DNA of 64,000 nucleotides, taken from NCBI GenBank assembly GCA_964546815.1, contig CAZJLR010000021.1:40773-104772 (forward strand). Reading direction: 5' to 3'. Numbering within the stretch: the first letter of the stretch is position 1; every line of letters begins with the position of its first letter. The notes under the pieces are model-generated. The model was not told the DNA's origin. It saw only the letters and a program-made list of their open reading frames with translations, and ran no database searches. The position numbers were made by a program, and so were the translations under genes. Shown one piece after another: positions 53,648-60,700 of this stretch. Origin of the DNA: JAIEPM01 sp964546815. Its GTDB lineage: Bacteria; Cyanobacteriota; Vampirovibrionia; Obscuribacterales; Obscuribacteraceae.

Positions 53648-54097
53648 ATGCTGAAAAAAATTGTTCTTAGTTCGGTACTTGCAGTGATGGCAGCCTGTTC
53701 TGGTTCTGTCGCAGCTAACGCTTATCCTGAGCGTCCATCAGATTGGCGCGTTCAGTACGAAGCTTATTATTTCCCAGTACGCGTTATCAGCGCATTGTCT
53801 GCCATTCTTTGGGATGTACCAACCGGTTCATTCCAAGACGGTATCAAAGGCGCAATCGGCGGTACCAAAATGGTTGCTCGCAACCTTGGTAACGAAGATG
53901 GACCGTACGACCTCGTAGCTGGCGGACTGCTCGGCGGTCCTGTTGGTCTCGTAGGTGGTTCGGCTTACGGTATTCTTCATGGCTTCGGCTATGGTTCAAT
54001 GCATGGTTTCATGGGCTATGACAGCCCACACAGCGGAAGCCACTGCTCATTGTTCCAGGGCCGTCAGTATGTTGTCCCTTACGATGGCAACTACTAA
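53648..54097 (+). CDS. Exported paralogue array, member 4
   Basis: This encodes 149 residues from ATG 53648; GTG 53639 and TTG 53636 are in-frame alternatives. The signal peptide (MLKKIVLSS, hydrophobic core) includes AAC, a possible lipobox-like site. Family motifs are DGIKGAIGGTKMVARNLGNE, DGP, LGGPVGLVGGSAYGILHG and a Gly/Tyr-rich ending in place of KPFS, with a His/Ser tail. It is the most diverged member and closes the operon; a strong terminator follows. Confidence 0.78.
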   Translation: MLKKIVLSSVLAVMAACSGSVAANAYPERPSDWRVQYEAYYFPVRVISALSAILWDVPTGSFQDGIKGAIGGTKMVARNLGNEDGPYDLVAGGLLGGPVGLVGGSAYGILHGFGYGSMHGFMGYDSPHSGSHCSLFQGRQYVVPYDGNY

Positions 54098-54126
54098 GTC
54101 CTGAAGCTACTAACAATTAGTAGACG

Positions 54127-54160
54127 AAGAGCGCAGACCCAGTCTGCGCTCTTTTCTTTT
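54127..54160 (+). terminator. Intrinsic terminator of the paralogue array
   Basis: AAGAGCGCAGAC and GTCTGCGCTCTT form a perfect 12-bp stem with a CCA loop, followed by TTCTTTTG. It lies 30 bases after the stop of member 4. The following bases to 54463 hold no convincing gene. Confidence 0.92.
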
Positions 54161-54463
54161 GTCTTTGCATTGCTCGCAGAAGGTCAAGGATGCCAGTGGG
54201 ATAGTCCAGAAAACAGTTCACCAATCCAAAAAAAATATTTTGATGCCCAACAGGATTTGCGAAACATATGAGTTGTTTATACACCTGATCTAAAGATGTA
54301 TATTCAATGGCCGTCAAATGGTTTGACCTTAAATATCTATTTGGCTGGACGCGCGCAGCACTGTTTGTCCCGGTTGCTGACATCGCATTCGGTGGCAATA
54401 TTGATTGATCCATCTGCAATTGTGGGATCTACCTTGAGTGGTGGCACTACTTTTTCGGGGTAG

Positions 54464-54532
54464 TTTTCAACGCAGAATTCGCCTGCTATTCTTATATACA
54501 TAAACGGTGAGTCGCAAACGAAGAGAGCGACT
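54464..54532 (+). promoter_or_regulatory. Promoter and leader hairpin of a compact transcription unit, copy A
   Basis: TTTTCA (54464-54469) and TATTCT (54487-54492) are 17 bases apart, so transcription should start near 54499. The leader contains AGTCGC (54510-54515) and GCGACT (54527-54532), a 6-bp hairpin with an 11-base loop. The segment from 54457 to 54538 recurs at 63921-64000, with the last 33 bases identical. Confidence 0.75.
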
Positions 54533-54547
54533 TTGAGCCGAGGGGCG

Positions 54548-54667
54548 ATGCGGAAACAGCAGGAATGCGCATTCCGGGAACGTCAGCAGCAGAGCCCGCG
54601 ATACGTGAAGGATTGGCTGAAGCGTATTGAAATATTGAGCCTCCAGCAAGAGGCAGCCAAGCAATAG
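54548..54667 (+). CDS. Predicted 39-residue basic/amphipathic small protein (or small RNA)
   Basis: Between a good promoter and a strong terminator lies one ORF of 39 codons starting at ATG 54548, with GAGGGG two to six bases upstream. The product reads MRKQQECAFRERQQQS then PRYVKDWLKRIEILSLQQEAAKQ; it is rich in Gln, Arg, Lys and Glu with a likely amphipathic helix at its end and one Cys. The frame is open further upstream through the leader hairpin, with a TTG at 54533 as another start. The whole transcript would be only about 210 bases, so a structured regulatory RNA is the alternative. No known family is recognised. Confidence 0.5.
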   Translation: MRKQQECAFRERQQQSPRYVKDWLKRIEILSLQQEAAKQ

Positions 54668-54670
54668 CTT

Positions 54671-54710
54671 AAACACCATCGCGATTCAGTTCGGATGGTG
54701 TTTTTGTTTT
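54671..54710 (+). terminator. Intrinsic terminator of the small transcription unit
   Basis: AAACACCATC (54671-54680) and GATGGTGTTT (54694-54703) form a perfect 10-bp stem followed by TTTTGTTTT. It starts three bases after the stop codon of the small ORF. Confidence 0.88.
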
Positions 54711-54845
54711 CTGTGTTGTTATGCAGTATTCCGTACAGTTAACTGCAGGTTTGCCTGCCCCCTTATGACTTCAGATCTTCATTCCTGAACGTTTTCGAGT
54801 CAGACAGTCTCCACTAGACTTGAGTTACTAAGTGGGGATTGGTAA

Positions 54846-55820
54846 ATGGACAATGCAAGAATTGAAGGAAGTCGAGATCACGATTCGACTTTTACAGCGC
54901 CTCAAGGCGAGCCCGATCTTAAAGACTATCACCAACAGAAGCTCATTGATTCGGCTTATGCCGTCCATCGTTCATGCGCTTTGTCCAAAGACAATCCAAT
55001 AGCCAGAACAGAAATTCTTCGTCAGGTTGACCAGCTGAAGGCCGATGGTGGACTGAACAAAGAACTTATGACCAAACCCTTTGCCTCCGATGCTTTAAAA
55101 GCTGTCAAAACAGATGCCGACGGCAACATTACCCAGCTGAGTTTTTCGAACTGTATTCCAATTTTTCCAGATATTAAAGTGACCATCACTCCTGATGGTG
55201 CCAAAATTGACGGGAAAAATTATCCTGCTTCGTTGAAAGAACAAGATAAGTTGCTCTCTGATTTCGCTTCTGCGCAAATTGATAGCCCGCTCAAGTCTCT
55301 CCGTGATTACGACAAGGGGGGCATTGTAAAAGGACCCGAGCTCAGTGACCAAAATAAAGCACTGGCAAAAAAGGGATACGCCGCAATTTTGAGCGCCGAC
55401 GAAGGCTTGCTTAAAGATTTCGCCAAGTCTGTCCTCTTGGATCCTGTGCAAGGTGCCAAAGCCCTGGAGGGAATTCACTGGCAGGAGCCTGAGATTCCCC
55501 TAAATTTGTTCACTAGGGCCGATGGAGAACGTGTCTTGAACGTCGGAAGCGATTTTCTTGGAAAAATGCGACTTGATGCGCAAGGCAATGAATCATTTTA
55601 TCCCTCTACCATGAAGCCTAGCCAGACAAAGGAGCTTGGACTAAAAGATATCGCTGCTTATTCACGTTTACGCTTGTCGTCCGATTATTATCTGGCAGAA
55701 TCTTTCTATGATAAGGATGCCATAATTTCCTCAAGCATTCTTAGACCAAGTCCAGTAGATGTTGCTGCTGCCCTTCGTAAGAAAGTAGAGCAGGAGCTGC
55801 CTGCCTCATTGAGGAGATAA
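54846..55820 (+). CDS. Protein of unknown function
   Basis: This 324-residue protein has no signal peptide or TM. The sequence is charged and mixed alpha/beta, with KVTITPDGAKIDGKNYPASL in the middle and helical ends. GGGGATTGG precedes the ATG with wide spacing. I recognise no domain. It lies between the small transcription unit and the convergent katG gene, and a hairpin at its end separates them. Confidence 0.68.
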   Translation: MDNARIEGSRDHDSTFTAPQGEPDLKDYHQQKLIDSAYAVHRSCALSKDNPIARTEILRQVDQLKADGGLNKELMTKPFASDALKAVKTDADGNITQLSFSNCIPIFPDIKVTITPDGAKIDGKNYPASLKEQDKLLSDFASAQIDSPLKSLRDYDKGGIVKGPELSDQNKALAKKGYAAILSADEGLLKDFAKSVLLDPVQGAKALEGIHWQEPEIPLNLFTRADGERVLNVGSDFLGKMRLDAQGNESFYPSTMKPSQTKELGLKDIAAYSRLRLSSDYYLAESFYDKDAIISSSILRPSPVDVAAALRKKVEQELPASLRR

Positions 55821-55831
55821 GAATCGCGCGT

Positions 55832-55856
55832 ACAGCGGTTTTTCTATGACCGCTGT
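55832..55856. terminator. Hairpin between convergent genes
   Basis: ACAGCGGT (55832-55839) and ACCGCTGT (55849-55856) form an 8-bp stem with a nine-base loop that includes TTTT. It overlaps the last codons of katG and follows the stop at 55820, so it may terminate both transcripts. Confidence 0.6.
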
Positions 55857-58177
55857 GATGGAGTCAAGTCAAACCGATCAAGATTCATTACCTTGTTCCA
55901 TGCTGCAACGAAGTCATTAATAAACTTCTGTTGTGAGTCGTCGCTTGCATAAACTTCTGAAAGCGCACGAAGCTGAGAGTTAGATCCAAATGCGAGATCT
56001 ACCGCGGTGCCAGTCCATTTAACCTTTCCTGTTTTGCGGTCGTGGCCTTCATACACGCAATCACTTGTCGCTGATTTTTTCCATTCTGTGCTCATGTCGA
56101 GCAGATTAACGAAGAAATCGTTAGTCAATGTTTGCGGATGTTTTGTGAGTACACCAAGCTGTGCACCATCTGAGCTTGGATTCAAAACACGCAGACCGCC
56201 AAGCAATACAGTCATTTCCGGTGGAGTGAGTGTGAGCTTTTGTGCTCTATCAATCAGCAACTCAGTCACAGGTCTGTCGATGTTGTGTCCGCTAAAGTTT
56301 CGGAAGCCGTCAGTGCTTGGCTCAAGATATGCGAACGATTTCACATCTGTTTGTTCTTGCACAGCATCAGTCCGTCCTGGTGTGAATGGAACTTTCACTT
56401 CATGTCCACCATTTTTAGCAGCCAACTCTACTCCTGCACAGCCGCCGAGAACGATGAGATCTGCCATTGAAACTTTCTTGCCACCAGACTGGGATGCATT
56501 GAAGTCCTTTTGGATCTTTTCGTATGTTTGCAGGATTTTAGCTAGTTCTGGAGGGTTGTTTACTTCCCAATCCTTCTGCGGAGCCAGGCGAATGCGCGCA
56601 CCATTGGCGCCACCACGCTTGTCGCTTCCGCGGAATGTTGATGCAGATGCCCAGGCTGTAGAAACAAGTTGAGGAATGCTGAGCCCCGACGCTAGAATCT
56701 TCCCTTTGAGAGCGCTGATATCTTGCTCTCCGATAAGTGGATGGTCTACTGGCGGCACTGGATCTTGCCAGATTTGAGCAGGAGCGACGAGCGGTCCTAG
56801 GCATCGGCTAACGGGGCCCATATCGCGATGGGTAAGCTTGTACCATGCTTTGGAGAATGCGTCTGCCAACTCCTCTGGATGATCATGAAAACGCTTGGCG
56901 ATTGGACCATAAATAGGATCCATCTTCAATGCCAGGTCTGTGGTGAACATCATTGGTGGATGTTTTTTGTTTGGGTCAAATGCATCGGGTACGAGTGCCT
57001 GAGCCGCAGGGTCTTTCGGTTTCCACTGGTATCCGCCGCCAGGTCCTTTTTCTAATTCCCAATCATATGCAAATAAATTGTGCAAATAACCGTTTGACCA
57101 TTTTGTTGGAGTTGTTGTCCAGGCGCCTTCCAAGCCACTGCCGATGGTGCTGCCTGCATTGCCGGTTCCAAACGAATTCTTCCAACCGAGACCTTGCTCT
57201 TCGATGCTGGCTCCTTCTGGTTCGCGACCGACATATTTGCTAGCGTCGGCGGCACCATGCGTTTTACCCAGAGTGTGACCGCCTGCAATAAGCGCCACAG
57301 TTTCTCTGTCATCCATCGCCATACGGTCAAAAGTTTCGCGAATATCTTTGGCCGCAGCAAGTGGATCCGGCTTGCCATTTGGTCCTTGTGGATTGACGTA
57401 AATCAATCCCATTTGAACTGCAGCAAGTGGATTTTCCAATTTTCTGTCGCCGGTGTAACGCTTGTCGCCAAGCCACTCGCTTTCTGGTCCCCAGTAAATG
57501 TCTTCCTGGGGCTCAAAAACATCTTCACGGCCGCCGGCGAAGCCAAATGTCTTAAGTCCAGCAGACTCAAGGGCGCAGTTGCCAGTGAAAATCATCAAGT
57601 CTGCCCAGGAGATTTTGTTGCCATATTTTTGTTTGATCGGCCATAACAATCGACGTGCTTTGTCCAGGTTCACATTGTCGGGCCAGCTATTCAGCGGTGC
57701 AAAACGCTGAGTGCCATAACCGGCTCCACCTCTGCCGTCTGCGACTCGATAGGTGCCGGCGCTGTGCCAGGCCATGCGTATGAAAAGTGGTGCATAGCTG
57801 CCATAGTCAGCCGGCCACCAGTCTTGTGAGTTCACCATCAAAGCATCGATGTCTTTCTTCAGTGCATTGAGATCTAACTTCTTAAACTCTTCAGCATAGT
57901 TAAAGTTCTTGCCCATAGGATTGCTCATGGGCGAATTCTGGCGAAGTATTTTGAGATTTAACTGATTGGGCCACCAATCACCATTCGTGCGTGCGCCAGC
58001 CGCAGTAGGTCTATTTATTGCTTCCAAATTGCCGCCCATGACCGGGCATTTACTAGTAGACTCCGACTTGTCTGCAGAAGATTCCGCGGCTTGCGAGTAT
58101 TGCGCTAAAGCCGAACTCGCCACACACAGCAACGAGAGGCTGGTCATTACACGCGCGAATGATTTTTTCGAGGTCAT
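55844..58177 (-). CDS. katG: Exported catalase-peroxidase KatG
   Basis: This encodes 777 residues from ATG 58177, which has GGAGAG upstream; ATG 58231 has no such site. A Sec signal peptide (about 1-32, ending SQAAES) means the enzyme is periplasmic, unlike most KatG. The two-domain class I peroxidase is complete: the distal site FIRMAWHSAGTYR with Trp and His, the Tyr of YVNPQGPNG that joins the Met-Tyr-Trp adduct, and the proximal His in ALIAGGHTLGKTHG. It degrades hydrogen peroxide by catalase and peroxidase routes. Its promoter carries the PerR-type box. Confidence 0.95.
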   Translation of the reverse strand: MTSKKSFARVMTSLSLLCVASSALAQYSQAAESSADKSESTSKCPVMGGNLEAINRPTAAGARTNGDWWPNQLNLKILRQNSPMSNPMGKNFNYAEEFKKLDLNALKKDIDALMVNSQDWWPADYGSYAPLFIRMAWHSAGTYRVADGRGGAGYGTQRFAPLNSWPDNVNLDKARRLLWPIKQKYGNKISWADLMIFTGNCALESAGLKTFGFAGGREDVFEPQEDIYWGPESEWLGDKRYTGDRKLENPLAAVQMGLIYVNPQGPNGKPDPLAAAKDIRETFDRMAMDDRETVALIAGGHTLGKTHGAADASKYVGREPEGASIEEQGLGWKNSFGTGNAGSTIGSGLEGAWTTTPTKWSNGYLHNLFAYDWELEKGPGGGYQWKPKDPAAQALVPDAFDPNKKHPPMMFTTDLALKMDPIYGPIAKRFHDHPEELADAFSKAWYKLTHRDMGPVSRCLGPLVAPAQIWQDPVPPVDHPLIGEQDISALKGKILASGLSIPQLVSTAWASASTFRGSDKRGGANGARIRLAPQKDWEVNNPPELAKILQTYEKIQKDFNASQSGGKKVSMADLIVLGGCAGVELAAKNGGHEVKVPFTPGRTDAVQEQTDVKSFAYLEPSTDGFRNFSGHNIDRPVTELLIDRAQKLTLTPPEMTVLLGGLRVLNPSSDGAQLGVLTKHPQTLTNDFFVNLLDMSTEWKKSATSDCVYEGHDRKTGKVKWTGTAVDLAFGSNSQLRALSEVYASDDSQQKFINDFVAAWNKVMNLDRFDLTPSQRS

Positions 58178-58326
58178 GATCTCTCCTGAAGTACGGATTG
58201 GAAGTCGATAACTGAGATGCCTAAATGCCAATCAAGATCTGCACATTATTGTAGATTTCAGGCTTGGTATCCAATCTGATCTGGTAATGTCAGTCAAATC
58301 GGATTTCAAGTGAAATGGGTATAGCT

Positions 58327-58357
58327 TTAGAATAACTCTAAGCTTGTTACTTGTCTA
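58327..58357 (-). promoter_or_regulatory. katG promoter with PerR-type box
   Basis: On the minus strand TAGACA (58357-58352) and TATTCT (58334-58329) are 17 bases apart. The inverted repeat TTAGA-GTTAT-TCTAA (58341-58327) overlaps the -10 box exactly as at perR. The leader to the ATG at 58177 is about 145 bases. Confidence 0.82.
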
Positions 58358-58446
58358 GGTTCATTTTAGTAGACGCGCCCGGTCCTGTTTGTATGCCTAA
58401 ACTTGCTCCGAACCTAATTCTAAGGCGAGTTTCCGCTGTAAATTGG

Positions 58447-58470
58447 TAGGGGCGACGCCATGCGTCGCCC
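58447..58470. repeat. Dispersed palindromic repeat, copy 3
   Basis: GTAGGGGCGACGC, CAT loop and GCGTCGCCC form the same 9-bp stem as copies 1 and 2 (arms 58450-58458 and 58462-58470). The GTAG flank is on the left here. It forms a pair with copy 4, 50 bases further on, whose loop is the reverse complement. Confidence 0.9.
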
Positions 58471-58520
58471 GCCATTTCTTACAGCAAAACTGTCTATGCG
58501 AGCACCGCAATTCAAGTTTC

Positions 58521-58540
58521 GGGCGACGCATGGCGTCGCC
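58521..58540. repeat. Dispersed palindromic repeat, copy 4
   Basis: GGGCGACGC, ATG loop and GCGTCGCC (one base shorter on the right) repeat the palindrome. Together with copy 3 it makes an inverted pair between katG and the Tyr/Asn-rich gene. Confidence 0.88.
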
Positions 58541-58625
58541 AAATTAAATCGGACCAGAATTAGTTCGCCAACAGGGTCTTCCAGCATGCTTTGGACCTGA
58601 CGGCGTTATTTCGGCGCACGGATAA

Positions 58626-58642
58626 GCAGGCTGGAAGCCTGC
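58626..58642. repeat. Short hairpin GCAGGC-TGGAA-GCCTGC
   Basis: A perfect 6-bp stem with a five-base loop follows the palindromic pair and lies 34 bases beyond the stop of the gene at 58676. It has no T tract on the minus strand. It may be part of the same repeat island. The rest of 58178-58675 has no gene. Confidence 0.5.
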
Positions 58643-58675
58643 GCCCCCAGGGCTGACGCGTTTTTAGGAGTTGAA

Positions 58676-59485
58676 TTAACAGCGCGGGCGTTGGAAGATG
58701 CCCATTTGGTTTGGTGCGTAATAGTTGGCGTAACGGTAATTGTTGTAATGGTTTCGGTGACCAAAGAGTCCGCCCAGGAATCCGCCGCTCATCAGCCCGC
58801 CGTTCATAATTCCACCGAATAATGAGCCAATTATATTGCCGATAGGATTGCGGTTGTTGCAGTCAAATCCCATGTTTCTGCCGTAATAGGGAGGACGATT
58901 GTAGTTGACTACGTTTCCGTATTCGTCATAACAGGGATTTTGATATCCATCGTTGTAATTTGCGTATCTGTAGTTTGCATCACCATAATTTGCATTGCGA
59001 TAGTACTCGTCGCTATATGGCAGATTTCGGTTATACGCGTCGTATTGCGGAATTTGTCCGTAACCGTTGTCGAATTGAGGACCCTGGTTGAATCGATTGT
59101 CGTACTGGGTTCGCTGATAATACTGATTGTCGTATTGCGGTCCATAACCGTTATCACACTGAGGTCCATAGCCGGTGTCGTAGCCAGGTTGCCTGTATGC
59201 GGCGTCTATGTAGCCACGATTGTTGTAATTGCCGTAACGCTCTCTTCCATAGCCGTATTCATTGCAATTGTTGTAACGGTTGTGCCCTCGGTCAAATATT
59301 GGGCCGAACATACTGCTCACTATTTGTCCAAACATCGCCATGCCGGCTTGTGCGCCCAGGTCATTCCTGTGATGTTGTGTGTGTGCACTGTACGCTTCCG
59401 AATGGATATTGCTGTGTGCTTGAGTATGTGTGTGTGATTCTGTTTGATGACGACCGTGATGCGCAGTCGAAACTTCTCTATCCAT
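58676..59485 (-). CDS. Tyr/Asn/Gly-rich low-complexity protein
   Basis: This 269-residue protein has a His/Thr-rich N-terminus, a hydrophobic stretch (AGMAMFGQIVSSMFGPIF, about 47-64), and then a long Tyr/Asn/Asp/Gln-rich region with loose repeats such as YGPQYDNQY and NYGDANYRY. A Gly/hydrophobic segment (about 215-245) precedes the C-terminal RPRC. No signal peptide is seen. It resembles the protein at 36782 in composition and in ending with Cys. Function is unknown; aggregation-prone or adhesive behaviour is possible. Confidence 0.72.
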   Translation of the reverse strand: MDREVSTAHHGRHQTESHTHTQAHSNIHSEAYSAHTQHHRNDLGAQAGMAMFGQIVSSMFGPIFDRGHNRYNNCNEYGYGRERYGNYNNRGYIDAAYRQPGYDTGYGPQCDNGYGPQYDNQYYQRTQYDNRFNQGPQFDNGYGQIPQYDAYNRNLPYSDEYYRNANYGDANYRYANYNDGYQNPCYDEYGNVVNYNRPPYYGRNMGFDCNNRNPIGNIIGSLFGGIMNGGLMSGGFLGGLFGHRNHYNNYRYANYYAPNQMGIFQRPRC

Positions 59486-59576
59486 ATGTCAGCCTTCTCC
59501 AGCGTAGAAACTAACGTTCCCGCATGCCTTACCCCGTCCTCTGAATATTTAATTTCACGTTCTAAAGGGCGTCAAT

Positions 59577-59590
59577 GGGGGATATCCCCC
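59577..59590. promoter_or_regulatory. Perfect 14-bp palindrome
   Basis: GGGGGATATCCCCC lies in the 315-bp divergent spacer between the Tyr/Asn-rich gene and the deaminase gene. It could be an operator for either gene. Apart from it I see nothing distinct in 59486-59800. Confidence 0.4.
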
Positions 59591-59800
59591 CGAAAGGTCG
59601 ATACTGTGGGTTTCTACAGGCATGCGGTGCTAATATTCGCAGGCTAATGTCGATGACTGCATTTTGTTTCGCGCTAATTTAGCCGTCTAAAGTGAGTGCC
59701 TTGTTGTTGCCAACAGCAGGTTGCTGAAAGCCATACTGTTACAATGTTCCAGCTAAGCACGAAGCCTGGCGGGTCAACTCTGGGAGGAGCCAAATAGCCA

Positions 59801-60598
59801 ATGGGTACCACTACTGAGAAAAAGTTTTTCGGTATCGAATACGATCCCAAATGCTACAACTTAAAGGCAATCTCGGCTGATGAGCCTTACACGCGCCCAG
59901 AACCGCTGGCAGCCCATGACCCCATGCGCTATTTGCAACCGTGGACCGGTTACGAACCCGAATGCACTTTGCCGAAAGAAGATGCGCTGAGGCTGCCCGT
60001 ACAAACTGCAAACATCAAGCAAAGCCTTCGATATACAGGTGTTGAGCTATGCTCAAACAAGTGGATGGATCTGGCTTGCGAACAAGCTCTGGCATCAGTT
60101 AAATATGGTGGTGGTCCATTCTGTTCTGTTATTGTGCAAATTGATGATGAACGCAACAAAGTAATTCGCTATTGGGTTGGCTGGAATCATGTTGTGGAAT
60201 GGTGCGATCCGACTGCTCATGGCGAAGTAACCACAATTAGACAAGCATGCAACGAACTTGGCGTTTTCGATCTCGGCAAAATAAGCAAAAGCGATCCAAT
60301 GCTCAAATTGCCGCAAGAGTGCGAGATTTCACATTGCGAACTCTATAGTTCTGCAGAGCCATGCCCAATGTGCTATGCCGCGACACGTTGGGCGCGCATC
60401 GACCACATATTTTTTGCAGCCACCATATTTGATGCTGCGCAGCAAGGCATAGGATTTCTTGACGAACCAATTTACGCCGAGCTCGCTCTCAGTTATAAAG
60501 ATCGCCAGAAAACCGGAGCGTTTTGTTATCAATGCACCACAGGTAATTCACTCGACGCTTTCAATCATTACAAGCGTAGTGGCGCGGGTAAATACTGA
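59801..60598 (+). CDS. Guanine deaminase-like cytidine deaminase-fold enzyme
   Basis: This 265-residue protein has the zinc-dependent deaminase motifs DPTAHGEVTTIRQACNELG (HGE for the common HAE) and SSAEPCPMCYAATRWARID (PCxxC). The following AATIFDAAQQGIGFLDEPIY resembles the C-terminal part of guanine deaminases, which release ammonia from guanine to give xanthine. About 80 extra N-terminal residues, which start with KFFGIEYDPKCYNL, are not part of the fold. GGAGGAG lies 13 bases before the ATG, a wide spacing. The specificity is inferred from motifs only. Confidence 0.85.
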   Translation: MGTTTEKKFFGIEYDPKCYNLKAISADEPYTRPEPLAAHDPMRYLQPWTGYEPECTLPKEDALRLPVQTANIKQSLRYTGVELCSNKWMDLACEQALASVKYGGGPFCSVIVQIDDERNKVIRYWVGWNHVVEWCDPTAHGEVTTIRQACNELGVFDLGKISKSDPMLKLPQECEISHCELYSSAEPCPMCYAATRWARIDHIFFAATIFDAAQQGIGFLDEPIYAELALSYKDRQKTGAFCYQCTTGNSLDAFNHYKRSGAGKY

Positions 60599-60641
60599 AA
60601 TTTGAATTGAGCGAGCACCTTTGATCAACCAATAGTTATTC

Positions 60642-60691
60642 ACAAATAAGTCGTGTCGCATTCAAATGTGCATGCGACACGACTTATTTGT
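60642..60691. terminator. Long-stem bidirectional terminator
   Basis: ACAAATAAGTCGTGTCGCA and its exact reverse complement form a 19-bp stem with a 12-base loop. The AT-rich base of the stem supplies T-rich ends in both directions. It lies between the convergent genes ending at 60598 and 60701. Confidence 0.85.
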
Positions 60692-60700
60692 CTGGTCAAT

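Noticed and set aside
54117..54419. Minus-strand ORF of 100 codons after the paralogue array.
   Set aside because: It begins inside a spacer and runs through the terminator, lacks a ribosome binding site and shows no domain or protein-like composition.
54510..54560. Possible tmRNA: the segment contains GTCGCAAACGA and CCGAGGGGCG, both present in enterobacterial tmRNA.
   Set aside because: There is no tRNA-like acceptor structure, no T-loop with CCA end, the unit is too short, and the leader occurs twice within 10 kb. The match is probably chance.
10117..58540. Insertion sequence or transposon origin of the GGGCGACGC palindromes.
   Set aside because: No transposase gene, target-site duplication or longer flanking identity is seen in the window; REP-type elements explain them better.
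58620..58660. Hairpin near 58626 as terminator of the Tyr/Asn-rich gene.
   Set aside because: The stem is only 6 bp and no T tract follows on the minus strand, so I list it only as a repeat.
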